Positions 23,100-35,480 of a stretch of DNA of 64,000 nucleotides are shown one piece after another (the stretch's first letter is position 1; the number at the start of each line of letters is the position of its first letter). The DNA is from Asterella californica (lineage: Eukaryota > Streptophyta > Marchantiopsida > Marchantiales > Aytoniaceae). Location: assembly GCA_036924285.1 (NCBI GenBank), contig JAYKYS010000004.1, positions 27,436,001 to 27,500,000 of the forward strand. The letters are read 5' to 3'. Made by a program: the position numbers and the translations under genes. The notes beneath the pieces were generated by a model. It had not been told where the DNA came from. It made no database searches and worked only from the letters and a program-made list of their open reading frames with translations.

Positions 23100-25580
23100 G
23101 CTCTGGACCTTAACATACAACTACTACTTAAAATACCACACAATTACCCACTAAGAAGTCCAGGAAGACGATTACTGCTTTCAAATCACGGCTTCCAGTC
23201 TTCCCACATGGGCTTCTAGAAGCACTTCTCGGCTTCTGGAGATTCAACCGGCTTCTGACACCTCCAGAAGACTGTCTCTGCTTCGTAGATGCCAAATTAT
23301 TATTCCTTATCACACATTGCTCTTACAGTTTCCAACGGGTTAGATAAATCACATGGTGTATGTCCCATGTAGCCTTCCCAGGCTTCTGTCTGCTGAAACG
23401 GTCTTTTCGCAGCACTACAAAGACATTCATATTCACGGATACTCAAAAGAAGTTTCAGAAATCCAATAGAAGAAGATGGGAAGATGGGAAGATGAAGGAA
23501 GAGAGGGAAGAAGAGAAACTCCAAACAAGAAGAAACAAAGAAAAAGAGAGAAATTAAGATTCTGATAGGCTTCTAGTCCGGATCTTGACTAACAAGCCAT
23601 CTCTGCTTGTAGTAAATTGGGAAAAAAGACCGAAGATCTGCTTTCAATTACATTTTCTTCCAATCGAGGATGACGTCTTCTGAGTGGAAAGAAGACTTCC
23701 GACTTCTTCTGTCTTTGCTCCGACTACTCCGACTCAGGGGACCAATCTCCCATGGGACAGTCCATGCGTGGATCCGAAGTGCTCCACTGGACGAAACAAG
23801 CTTGGACTCTGCACAACTTCTAACAATCACTGGCACTCAACAAGAAGACTTTCCATGCACAATTGGGTATGAATTTGATGAAACCCACTCCCCAGAAGAC
23901 ATAGACAAAACTTCTGCAATCAAATCTGAAATCCAATCCCCGAGGAGAAGTTACATTGGCTTCTGCAAGCTTACTCCATCCACTCTTTGTCACTATCCTT
24001 CGGCACATCAGCTTAGAAGCAAGACTGCACGATGATGCCGTTCCTTGTCTATGTTGTCTATTATTGTCTACATCCTTACGATCCCCTGCTAGGAACGGAG
24101 ATGCAGACCTACTCTATGTGTAACCCAATCTTGCGGGGACAGTGTGTACGTATGTGTGTATGTGCGTCTAAAATTCTACATTGACATCAGTTTATACAAT
24201 GGTCTTGAATTGCAGGAGGGAGATCCCTTCTAATCGCAACTCACAGCCCAGGGAAAGATGGGGCACTGTCAACTAAACCTAAAGCTCTTCCGCAGCTGGG
24301 CCAACTCCTTGGTAGAAGCAAAAGCTTCCGCCTTATACTTCGTGGCAATCTTCTCCATGGTGCGGAGGTTGGCTTCCAGACCTTCCAACTTCTGCTTCTG
24401 GGTTTCCTCCTGCTGGATCAATGTTCAAAGACCAAATCCAGGCTGCAGCGGCTTCTCTTGAGCCATCGTATGCTTCTTCACCAACTCCAGTTCCAATCCA
24501 ATCCAACTACTTGATGCGAATTGCAAACATTCGGTTTTTGGAGATGTCCAGACATTCAGACACGTCTTCTGTCCACAGATTCTGGGACAAAAGAGCAGTA
24601 GGGTAGAGAAATTGATAGTCAAACCATTGAATTTTGGCATGGGAAGGAGGAGAAGCTCAATTTCAATTTCAAGAAGAGGTTGGAGAAGATGGCTGACGGA
24701 AATTGGACAGCGCTTCCGCGTCCAATCTTCTCACAGAAGATTCAGGGATGGGGAAGGTTTGATAGGCTTCCTACAAACGATCGGGGAAGCGTGGAAGGCA
24801 TAGGAACAGAAGACGGAAGCGATGGAGAAGGAGGGAGACATGAAAAGAACCTCAGTACTGCTTCTAATGTGCTACACTTTTGATCGCTTCTTCAGTCTTC
24901 TGCGTGCTTCAGGACTTCGATTTCATCTTCAATGTCTTGCCACGATCCTACTTCTGCCTCCAACCTCAAGCTACTACAACGCTGCTTCCACAATCGAACT
25001 CGATCTGCTGCAATCGAAAGCTTCCACTCTCGATTTTCTTATCGACCCTCAATTTCTAATCTTCTAGTCCTGTGAGGACTCCCGACTCTTCTACCTCGAG
25101 TGCATTTCCTGCTGGAAGACGTCCTCTTGTACTTGCTCACTGTAATTTTGCTTCTGCGTGCTTCCGACGTCCTCTCTAATTCCTAAATCGAGAAGCAGCA
25201 AAGAGAAGTATGATGCGGGTGCGCCTCTGCTTCTTTGTCTTCTCTTCGCGATTAGCTAATGGCTCGACTGCCCTAGACCTATCTGTTACGATAGTGACTG
25301 CACAGGGTATACCTACCGTTATCTGGTTGGTGCGTGATTGATACCTCTCGTGGTTGTAGTCACTGTCTTCCCAAAAGCGTACTCTGTCTTCCGGCTTCCG
25401 GCTTCCAGCTTCGAGAAGATATCCTCTAGAAGACTTCTTCCCATGAATTCCTTTAAGATCATGTTCTCGCTAAACAGGGTGTAATCTTAAGTAATAAGTT
25501 TACTTCAATTATATAGACACGTCATTAACTTAAATTTTTTAAAAAATCTCCAATCTTGCAAATTATGGACACCACAGACG
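23100..25580 (-). mobile_element. LTR-like element X, copy 1
   Basis: The right end on the - strand begins TGTGGTGTCCATAATTTGCA (from 25580), and the first ~110 bp match the start of a second copy at 46357 (TGTGGTGCCCACAATTTACA). Both share the word cttaagattac inside. The interior is packed with cttctgg/gaagac words. Going 5' to 3' on the - strand there is a pyrimidine/purine-skewed LTR-like part, then a small ORF with a coiled coil (24466-24269). No protease, integrase or RT was found, so the copy is non-autonomous or degraded. The left boundary near 23100 is set only by where the cttct-rich composition stops. Confidence 0.5.
24269..24466 (-). pseudogene. gag-like coiled-coil ORF in element X
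   Basis: From ATG at 24466 the frame is 66 codons long with one TGA at 24427-24425, where CGA is the likely ancestor. It reads MAQEKPLQPGFGL, stop, then TLIQQEETQKQKLEGLEANL and MEKIATKYKAEAFASTKELA. This is a clear heptad-type coiled coil with regular Leu/Ile and many Glu/Lys. A coiled coil near the gag N-terminus is also seen in the gypsy element at 48.7-48.9 kb. I do not know the family. Confidence 0.45.
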
Positions 25581-26640
25581 TGGTGACCGCCCTTTCTGAA
25601 TATATGCGTATATGTAGTGTCTTCGACAGGAACTTGGCAGCCAGAAAGCATTTCCAGATAACGTGATATTTTTTCTGTATGATTGTTTGCGTTCTTCTCT
25701 AAGAATGTAGCCATACTCTGCAAGTGCTAACAACACTTCGTGGTTCTTCTAGGTACCACGGCCGTCGAACAGAATAATGGTGATCACAGAGCCACTCCAA
25801 GTGCTAGAGCCAGTCCAACTGTCTCATAGGCCCAAGTTTTCACTTGCCTTCTCTCGTTTTTTCTCAATGTCATCAACTTTCTTTTTGTAGAAATAGCGAG
25901 CATAACGATAAGATAGCCAGCACGTCGCATACGATCGTTCTATCACATCGTTGGACTGTCCTCACTGCTGTGACGGACTCACACATGTTATTTATGTGTG
26001 AAAAGAATAAAGTTATTACCGACGCCATGTAGTCTTTTATCTACGGCCGTCGTTTTATTCTTTGTTTGCTTTGTAATTTTTGTGGATGTCAGACTGTTAT
26101 TTCCCTTGCTCGCACCCTGCTGCTGTGCGTTATATAACAGTAACAATAAAACGAGTAGCCGATGTACAACCCCTGTTATTTCCTTTGCTGGCAGTCTGCT
26201 GCTCTGCATTATATACTGTTCAAGTAACAGAGAAATGAGAACTTCTAAAATGTAATTTTTTTCGAGTACTAAAATCATACCTTAATGGTACACGAGCCAT
26301 AAAAAAAAAAGCCCCAAACACGCATGGACCATATAATAACAACACAAAAAGTATTACGATCATGCGAGAAGAACTGAATTGTACAAGCAGTGAATATGCA
26401 TGCAATCTGAACTTCTGGGAACTTGTGTTCTCTTTTTGTTATCAGAGAATTATATAAATATTAAATAATATATATATTAAGTAAATATAAATATTTAAAA
26501 TATTCTATAAACATTATTTGTTAGCTCATGCCTTGAAACATGGAGAGAGCAGACAAAAACCCATAAGTGTAGACTGGATCCTCACGCTTCAGAAAGTACA
26601 AGTCAGGGGCACTGTACTCATGAATATATAGTTTTAATCA
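25581..26640. other. Intergenic, no gene seen
   Basis: Only short overlapping ORFs on both strands (25988-26278 -, 25998-26255 +). An internal near-repeat, ctgttatttccctt(tgctgg)...ctgctgctctgc, recurs at ~26095-26130 and ~26173-26210. An AT-rich stretch lies at 26455-26510. No coding or RNA feature is supported. Confidence 0.5.
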
Positions 26641-26642
26641 GG

Positions 26643-26855
26643 TGTTTAATTTAATACCTAACCCTTCCTGTCAGAAAGATTAGATATAAAATTAAACGGA
26701 CATGCATTTCCCTCTTTTCCGAACTCGGAAGAGGGTGACTATGAATATCCTCTCGTTAATACTAAATGTGAAAAAGGAGAGTATGCATGTGTTAATTTTA
26801 TGACTTAATCCTTTCTCGCATTTCTCGCAGAAAAGGGTAATTTGTCAATTAAACA
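26643..26855. mobile_element. 213-bp foldback (MITE-like) element
   Basis: Ends pair over long distance: tgtttaattta...taaccc at the left versus gggtaa...caattaaaca at the right. Further in, ttaaacggacatgcat pairs with atgcatgtgttaa. A central hairpin is formed by ccctcttttccg...cggaagaggg (~26710-26740). No ORF. The same cctcttcc/ggaagagg hairpin word occurs near 31510, 37915 and 60085, so this looks like a family of small foldback elements. It lies about 680 bp upstream of the MS2-like gene. Confidence 0.65.
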
Positions 26856-27035
26856 TGCAACAAAAGATTTTCTTCTACTGGACAGGCAGTAGGTCTTACG
26901 GTTCTTAGAGCGCGGGTTTCCCTACATTACCTAGAAGTTTTCTCCACCGATCTTTTCTACGTGGCGTGTTTCTCAACGAGGGAATTATGATGTGGAATCA
27001 AAACAGAGGACTGATTCAATCATGGCAATTATTTT

Positions 27036-27077
27036 GACTACCTTGGAATTCGACTCGCGTCGAATTCCAAGGTAGTC
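27036..27077. repeat. Perfect 19-bp inverted repeat with 4-nt loop
   Basis: Arms gactaccttggaattcgac (27036-27054) and gtcgaattccaaggtagtc (27059-27077) are exact reverse complements around tcgc. It would form a strong hairpin/cruciform about 460 bp upstream of the MS2-like start codon. Confidence 0.97.
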
Positions 27078-27443
27078 GAATTATTCAGTCGCGCTATGTG
27101 TTCAAGTTTTCCACTCTCATCGTGCAGCATGCCACATCATTTTCCTGATAGTGTCTTTCTACGTGGCAGAGTCCACGCCTGAGAAAAACACGCATAGTAG
27201 GTCAAGGGACCGTTCAAGTGAAGTTGGCAAGTTTGGGACTTGACAAAGCAAAGTATTATGAGATGGGAACTGTTCAAGCAAATTATTGTTTTTACACCGA
27301 AATCATTTTCCGAATACCGGTATATCAAGGTCGAACTTGCAGAAGGCGTACTATTAATAGTGGTACTGTATTAGTCGTACTCTCGTAGGCCAGTTACAAT
27401 TATTGCAGATATACGAATCGATACGAGTTACCCTTATGGCAGC

Positions 27444-27451
27444 TATATATG
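27444..27451 (+). promoter_or_regulatory. Probable TATA box of the MS2-like gene
   Basis: TATATATG lies 93 bases upstream of the ATG at 27537, a normal plant spacing allowing a ~60-nt 5' leader. It is the best TATA-like match close to the start. Confidence 0.5.
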
Positions 27452-27536
27452 TATGAGTTGAGCCGGTGATAATATAGAAAGAGCCGGCTGCTGCAGCATC
27501 GCTGCAATTGCAAGTGACTTCAGAGAAACATTTATC

Positions 27537-30500
27537 ATGGAATCCATCGCTCAAACTTCTGCACTCATCCCTACCTATCTGCAGACGACAGAGTTGTCTC
27601 TTCGAATTCATGCATGCAAACTGGTCTCTGAGCAGAATCAGAAGGGTACATTCAGAAGTATCCCAAGACACGGAGTGATCAGTTCCAATCGCCGCCTACC
27701 TGCAGGACCCACGTCTTCTTTGAATTCCCGCGGGTTTCATCCTCGATCTGAACTGGGTGATGCTGAAATCCGACGACCTGAACCCCGCGCTGTCGACGAT
27801 GATGGACTTTTCGTTGGAGATCGGTTACTGGTAGCTCACTCGGCCCATACTCCACTCACAGGATCACACCGTGGCCAGACGGAACGGCCCATAGAACATG
27901 TGACTGAAACTGCTAGATCACATACCGAAACCGGTGTCCATGTCCACAAGACAAGTTTTCTCAACTCTCTTGGGGATGTTTCGTATGTTTGTGAGCAAAG
28001 TACAGTAAGAAGTGTAGAACCTGGGCATGATAATGATGACGACACGGGAGACGGACCACTGGAGATTCTGAAATTCTTGAAAGGGAAGAACATCTTGATT
28101 ACCGGTGCAACGGGTTTTCTTGGGAAAGGTAAAGACAGCTCTGGAGATCGATTAATTAAAAGAAAGAATCTGATGTTTAATTTGACTCTCACGACAGCAT
28201 GACCTCCTCGTGTTCTCACATAAAATTCTCAATTCGAGGTCGACACCGTGTTCTTTCATAGCCGTACTGCACATGATGGCAGCCTCTTTATCAGATTAGT
28301 GCTGATTGTATAAAATCATGTTAGGTCCTTGACATATATCTGTTGATTTCTCTAGTGCTTTTGGAGAAAATACTTCGAGTCCAACCAGATGTCAACCAGC
28401 TGTATCTGCTTATCCAGCCGCGCGCTGGACTAACTCCGGAGCAAAGAATGGAGAGCCAAGTACGTATATAACGTAGTTCGACTCATGACATACAAACCTA
28501 CATATATATATATAAGCTGAACTTGAAGTCAATGATCATGATATTCATGTTTTGAGTTGCAGTTGTAGGTTCAGAATTCTGACAAAGTAACCATCAACTA
28601 CTGTAACAGTGTCTTCGAGTTCCTTCTCACGATCGGTAGGATTCATTGCTCTGACAGAGTTTCTGCAGCTGGAAATATTATGGTCCAGCTGACCTTGAGG
28701 AAATTCTGGATATCTTGTCTCGTGTGTGTTACACTTGTGGAACTCTCAAACTTAAGCTTGAGATCTCAAGTTTATCCTTTTGTTGTAAACGTTTACTAGA
28801 TCATGGAAATGGAGCTATTCAGAGTTCTTCGTTCTAAGTATGGCGATAGTTACGAAGATTTTATGAAGAGCAAGATGACGGCGGTAGGAGGAAATGTGAA
28901 GTCACCGGATCTTGGTATTGAGACTGAATTATCGGAGATCATCGCCCCCGTGATCGATCTAATTGTGCACTCTGCAGCGAATACAAGCTTTGACGAACGG
29001 TAGGCATATGCTCTCGAACTGTACGTATCTTCTCAAATTTTGAACGCAGATCCTTCGATCCATAGGAGCTGGTAGTCGCGGTTCAGATATATATCACCAT
29101 GTACTTTCTGTAACATGCTACTATATATGCGTACAAACTAACTCGAGCTCGTTCCTTGTAATATGAGATGACAGGTATGATGTTGCCCTTCAAGACAACA
29201 CTTTGGGTCCAACAAACGTGATGAATTTCGCAAAGACATGTCCGAATTTGAAGCTTTTCCTTCATGTCTCTACCGGTAAGAAGATCTAGATTCTTGAAAG
29301 ATTTGGACGGACGTACGTACACACGTGTGTGTTTCCGTATGTAGATCCAGATACTTCTGGCTATGAATTCATGAAAGAAAGCTGTGCATGGTTTATTACA
29401 GCTTATACAAACGGGAAGAGGACGGGAAGTGTTGATGAGAAGCCTTTTGAACTGGGACAGACAATAACCCAAGAGCTTGTGCATGAGAGGGCCGAAACAC
29501 AGCCGAGCCATTGTGTGAAGGATCTGCCCAAGCTGGATATAGACTTGGAAAGAAAACTCGCAGAAGAATCAGCGAAACACTTCGCAGATTCCAACACGGA
29601 CGACGAAATGCGCCAGTTGGGCACAAGGAGGTGACACATATATATAATATCTAGACCCACGTCCTCCGCAGTTCCTTCAAGCTAGCTGACAAACAGATTT
29701 TCGGTACCACTTTCCAAGCTGCCGTCATGATCACAGCCCCGCTAATAATTACATCCAATGTTTCCAATTCGTACGTACGTAGGGCACGAATGTTCGGATG
29801 GCAGGACGTGTACACCTTCTCGAAAGCTATGGGGGAAATGTTACTCTTCCAAAACAGAGGAGACATACCGCTGGCCATCGTACGTCCTAGCGTCGTTGTG
29901 AGCACCTACAAGGAACCTTTTCGTGGCTGGATCGAAGGGATCAAGTATGCTTCTGAATCAATGTTCCTTCGACCTTGCTTGAGTTTCCAATATTGGCAGC
30001 GCATATATCTCAACGAAACCTAGTATTGAGCCGTTTTCTGGATCCTGTTGTCATATACAGTTTTAACAGTTCCTTTTCTGTGCAATCTCTTGCTGCAGGA
30101 TGATCGACCCTCTTGCAGTCCCTTACGGTAGAGGACTGATCGCTGGGTTCTCATCAACTGAAGACTCTAATGTGGATCTGGTAAATATATTGTTCGCTTC
30201 ACTTGCATTTGATTCACCTCTGAGTCAGCGTTCGATCTAGCTTCATATGACTTCACCACTTACTGGTTATGGTTCACTGTGACAGGAGACTGATCATTAT
30301 GTCGTGCTTTTGAGCGTGCAGATACCAGTAGACTTAGTCGTCAACACGATATTGGCAGTGACGACGAAGCACTACGGGCGAAAGCAAAGAAAGACTTTCG
30401 TCTACCAGTCGTCCAGCGGCTCGCTCAAGCCTCTGACATTCAGGGGAATGTTTGATAGCTTTTACCAGCATTTCAAAACGTATCCGATGGTCGACAAGCA

Positions 30501-31261
30501 CGGGGACGAAATACCCGTGGAAAGATACAAGATCTTCGAGGACGCAGATGAATTTGAGCAGTACCTATGGCAGACCCACAAGCTGCCTGGACTGGTAATT
30601 ATAGTCCTGTTTGGAGTTTATGATATATCGATCGGTCACTAACTAAGTCTGTATACACGAAAGCAACTCGAAGACAGAATCAAAGTATCAACTTAACTGT
30701 CTTGGCTTCAGGAATAAAAAATCGATCTTCTGAGAATCGATAGAAGTACTTGAGAGACAGATTCTGAAGCTTGTTTTCGGCGCAGATGATGAACTTAGAA
30801 GAAGGGTCCAAGAACGACAAAGCGCTTCAAAGAGAGGATACCTTGTTGCAGAGGAGCTATGACAGTATCCATCATCTTAGTCGCATTTATATGCCCTACA
30901 CCCACCACTGGGCCAGGTGATTCTCGCGTAACACGTACCGCAGTGGACTCTGAGTGCCGAAGAGAAATATTTCTCTAGATTCAGATGAATACTACGAGCA
31001 GAAGTCAATCTACGTTATATCACTAGTAACTTTTTTCATCAGCTGCAGATTTAAGTTGTGGTCGACTTTTCCAGGTACGAATGTCATAACACGGAGGCTG
31101 TGCTTCGGCAAATTTGCGAGGAGGAGAAAGAAACATTTGGTTACAGTGTCTCAGAGTTAGATTGGACAAAAGTCTTGGTCGAATCGCACTTACCAGGACT
31201 GCGCAGATACGTTCTTAAGGGGCGTGGCATCAAAGGACTGAAGCCGCACCATCTCGACTAG
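27537..31261 (+). CDS. MS2: Plastidial fatty acyl reductase, MALE STERILITY 2-like
   Basis: Ten exons join in one frame: 27537-28128, 28356-28459, 28800-28999, 29175-29275, 29402-29630, 29783-29944, 30099-30180, 30322-30594, 30786-30916 and 31075-31261. They total 2061 nt (686 aa), all with GT-AG introns. The NAD(P)H motif TGATGFLGK is at residues 189-197. [11 protein letters not shown] spans exons 4-5. The active-site YxxxK is Y419-K423 (YTFSK) in exon 6, followed by GWIEG and the C-terminal 'Sterile' domain (RYEC, exon 10). The enzyme reduces fatty acyl-ACP/CoA to primary alcohol with NADPH. In land plants MS2 acts in plastids of sporogenous tissue to supply sporopollenin precursors. The ~185-residue N-terminal extension, with few acidic residues at its start, suits a plastid transit peptide plus linker and is longer than in Arabidopsis MS2. 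No break is seen, so the gene looks functional. Splice sites are inferred from homology, without transcript support. Confidence 0.93.
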
Positions 31262-31435
31262 TTAGCACGTAAACTGATTCAGAAGCTTCGAATTCGAAGG
31301 TGTATATGTCTGGGAGGAACAACGTTAACATCACCCCCACATTCATATACTTCCAGAAAGATCCGTCAGTTCATGATTATGATCATTCAGAGGCTGAAAT
31401 AATGACTCTCGTATAAGGCAGTCCTGCTAATTGTT

Positions 31436-31441
31436 AATAAA
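31436..31441 (+). terminator. Poly(A) signal for MS2-like gene
   Basis: AATAAA lies 175 nt after the stop codon, in an AT-rich 3' flank. No nearer canonical hexamer was seen. Confidence 0.5.
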
Positions 31442-34400
31442 AGCATCTAGTTAACGGTGGTATACCATACTGGTTGCATGGTACCGTCGGGCATGCATAT
31501 TCGCCTCTTCCAAGTTGGGAAGAGGGAAATATGAATGATTATAATTTACTTTTTATAAATATTATATTATAATTTAAAGTATTATATTACAATTTATCAT
31601 TAGCAGAGAGAACTGTTTATGGTGACATGAGACTCTTTTTGCGTGCAGTTTTTTGTGGTTCTTTTTCATTCACAATATCCAAGTGTGTTTTTTCTAGAAA
31701 CTCCTGTTATATCTAGACATTTCAATTTGATTGCTTTTCAAAATTTTTTTTTCAATCATTCTAGATCTCGGATCTTTATTAAACTACTTTTCTTTTCTCT
31801 GAAATATGTGCGTCTCTTAGATTCCATGTTTCTTCCAAATTTAAATTTCTGTCAACGCATCTATTCATTTTAGAACATCATAATTTCAAGTCAAACAGAT
31901 TAGCCAATAACATCTGGAGATTTCGTTTTTGCTAAACCTACAGTTGTAGTTTTCCTTCAATGATAAAAAATACCACTGGATGCTTTTTGATACTTATTGT
32001 AGTTAAATATATACTCAGTTAAAGGTATATTTTAGGTTATCGGACCCAACCCTTTCACTTGATAAGGGTCAAATGCCAAGTCATCTGGATATGAGAAGTG
32101 ACTGTTAGCATCCAACCATGCATATTGCACCAAAATTAAATTTAAAATATCTATATAACAGATTATCAGCCTATGCTATCTCTTTGTTTGTCTTGTGTAC
32201 CAAGTTTCATCTAAGGGATGTCGCAAGGAGAAAATTACAAATTAAAATCTACTTAGAGTACTCCAAAATGAAATTTGATTCCTCGTGAAAGTACAATATT
32301 ATGTCTGGAAAAACGAAAACACTATAATACATTAACGGAACCGAACTCAGATGAATATCCATGCTTGTAGGAGAGAGCTCAGGTGAACATATATCCATCC
32401 ATAACGAGAGTTTCCGTGCACTACTTCGAGTTTCCGTTATGCAAACATATCCTTGGTATATCTTTGACTGCGTGGTTGTTAGCCGCATGTCCTACTAGAG
32501 TTAGAAAAACGCCACGCGGTTATTACGCCAGGTTTGAATTGTTACTCATCGATAACTTGTCATCTCTGATAAGTGATTTCTTATACATACACATTTTAAC
32601 GGGCATACAAATATCATAAAATCAATTTTAGAAAAGACCTTTTACATATACAGTAAACAATGTTTACACATTACATACAGCATAACGTTCTTGTATATGT
32701 AGAAAATGTAATGTCTTAAAATAACCTTGAATGTTTTTCTTTTTTGATATATATATTTTTTATCTCATCATGCAATTAATTTAATTAAATCACTAATCAC
32801 ATGTAATTAAATCACTAATTCCCAAAGCTGAGAACTTGTTAAACCTGGTAGAAAAACTCTATTTACCGAGTACTAGCTTGAGATGTGTAATTGTACTCAA
32901 GGGCGTGTCAAACCTAAAAAAGAATATATCTTTATGGAAAAGTGATTTGACTACGTGGTATACTTTGAGTTTTAAAGCTTACTAGAACCTTGTTAGAGGA
33001 TTTCAAAATTACATGTATATATGTGGTGAAATGCACGAGATTACAAACAAGGTCCTACGAGATTAAAACATTTCCAAACTATGCGTTTGTTTGAAAATCA
33101 TGTGATATTAGAATCGAAACGACTTTCGTTAGTAGAAGAGGAGAAAAAATGCTCATCTTGATTTTCGGTCTTTATCTTGTTCAGAACTTTGCAAAATAGA
33201 CATTTAACATGCAAAGCAAAAACTCAGTCCAGTAGACATGGTACCTTGAGAACTACCGCCACTGACGCTAAACAGATTAACACCTTAATTCACATTCCGT
33301 TAAAATGGATATCCCCCGAGACCCCTAAGTTTGAACCCCCTCATCTCTTGCTCTTGCTAGGTCCTTGATCTAGCTTGTTCGGTGACTTGGCGCTCTTATT
33401 TCCGTCTATCTCCCTGCGTGCTGATCAGTGCTCGGGAGGATTTTGGGCAGCATTCAGTAACTTTTCTGATAGGCGAGAAAAAAATTGACAAAAAGTTATT
33501 TTCGATCGGAAAATATATTACATTTTCACTACATGGCATATTTTTCTCTCGAGAAAATATAAGAAGAATTATGTTCTGAATCAATTTCTAAAATCCAGAA
33601 AGATGATCGGACGATGTAACACTGAACGTCGGATCCTCCCGAGCCTTGGTGCTGAGATGATGGGGAAGGCCTGAGTTGGCGCGCTCACCCTTTGTGTTCT
33701 TGTGGTTGTTGAAATAAATCCTTTCTCCCCGCTTCTAAAATCTTGTATATTTATCTCGTCTTATAGCGAAGATTGAAAACGAAAACGATACAATGCTACC
33801 CTTGAAACTTGGTCGGTGATGAATATGCATCGATAAATGATGCATATGTGCCGCTTAAGGTCTACTACGGCGATGTTTATGGATTCACACCACAACTAAA
33901 CGCTGTGTGTGGTTGTCGGAGCTCAGATAGAGCCCGCCACGTTCCGGCACAGTCTGTTTCTCAAAGTAGTTCGAGGAACGGTGTCAATCCCTGTCCGCTG
34001 GTTCCGCTTGATCCGCTCCTTGAGAAGTCGAGGAAGGGCAAAGAGGAAGATGGAAGATCTGAACCTTTCGGGCCACATGCAAACTGTTGGAGAACTGTAG
34101 AAGAACCATTGGAGCATCGAATTGCCATGATAGCAACAGTAGAGAACAGTGCGACCTGTAGAAGATATCGAAAGGAGCTAAGAGACGACGAGGGTTGCCT
34201 GAGGTTAGACATGACAGAGACCAAAGGAGACACATTGGTTGTGTTACCATCAACGAACTGGTCCTTTGTCCGTGCTCTTCGGTTATTCATGGAAGTTCTC
34301 AGTTAAAAGATGAAAAGATGACGTCGGCTGTTGGTTCTTGCAGGGAGCACGTACCTCAAGCTAGTAACATGAAAAGTAAGCTGCACAGTGGAAAGAACAA

Positions 34401-35480
34401 TGAATCACATCGAGCGAACGATTCCGGTTCCTACCTTAGTCGAGATGCTGCTGGACATCCTGGCCACTCCAACGTACTTGGTCAATAGACAAGCAACGTG
34501 GCTAACAATATCCCTTATCTTATCTTGTTGCCTGAATACGGCCGGGAAACAAAGCGCGAGTAACTTGGGAGCTTAAGCGCCTGTCCTTGTGGTGGTAGAT
34601 TGAAAAGCCAACCCAGGGAGAAGCAGCAGCAGCGCAGGTCAAGTATTGGCAGGATCGTCAAGACTATTTCGATCCTACCACAAAACTTCTGTAAGCAGAG
34701 AAAAATTCTGCAGAGGAGTAGTAAATCTATCTCTGCGAAACATGGTCCGGTCGAGTCTCCAGTCACATGTATCTCACTCCCACGGTCGTCGTCGTCTTGC
34801 ATAACAATAATTACAGGCAACATTAGCATATGGTCATTTTATCAATCGATCTATTGCTCCACGCTGTTGCTGTGTTGAAAAGTGGTTTTGTCCTGGTATG
34901 AATAATGTACAACAGCGTGGAGTAGGGGTAAGCGATTTCACATGAAACAAGCTGATGATGGAACTTCATACTGTACATGGTATACCGGTATGCTACATGC
35001 ATGAGGCGAATGTGTGTCACTGACGAGACGGGGAAAGATAGAGCTTGTCCCTTTGCCACCACATCTGGGCCCCTTTTGTCCAACGCTCTGTTATGCTCAG
35101 GTGTCCTGTTTTTCACGATATCTTCAGTCTTACAACAGTACACTTCTGTCACTGACCTGTAGACACATCCTTCTATCCTCCGTGCTACTCCTGTGCGGTG
35201 CGGAAAAAACTGGATGACAGTTCGAATGGAGGGATCGTTTGACGGGAAAGAGTCGTCTCATACGAACAAGGAGTGGCGAACGGAATGGCCTTACTGAAAA
35301 GGGCTACCAGAGGCTGGGGTAGCAGAATGTGTTGGGTTGTGCACGTAATACGTGGAAATGGATTGACCAGCTGGTTACGGCAATGAATCCACCTTTTCAT
35401 TAAGCTACGGCTGGGACTTTACCAGTCCGACCTGCACTGAACTTCGACTGACGCAAGCGAAGTCAAGAAGGAGACTGCAA
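31442..35480. other. Intergenic, AT-rich; no firm gene
   Basis: 31500-33600 is AT-rich, with a small hairpin cctcttccaagttgggaagagg near 31505-31530 and only short ORFs. 33809-34306 is an open + frame of 165 codons that starts with TTG, shows no domain and overlaps open frames on the - strand, so I do not call it a gene. It might be an exon or a pseudogene fragment. 34310-35480 holds overlapping short ORFs without domain signal. The last ~300 bases must contain the promoter of the alpha/beta hydrolase, but I see no clear TATA box. Confidence 0.5.

Noticed and set aside
25505..25723. 72-codon - strand ORF
   Set aside because: It covers the terminus of element X and matching sequence at 46.3 kb, so it is repeat-end sequence and not a gene.
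33809..34306. 165-codon + strand ORF
   Set aside because: Starts with TTG, shows no domain, and overlaps equally long open frames on the - strand; no promoter or splice context supports a gene.
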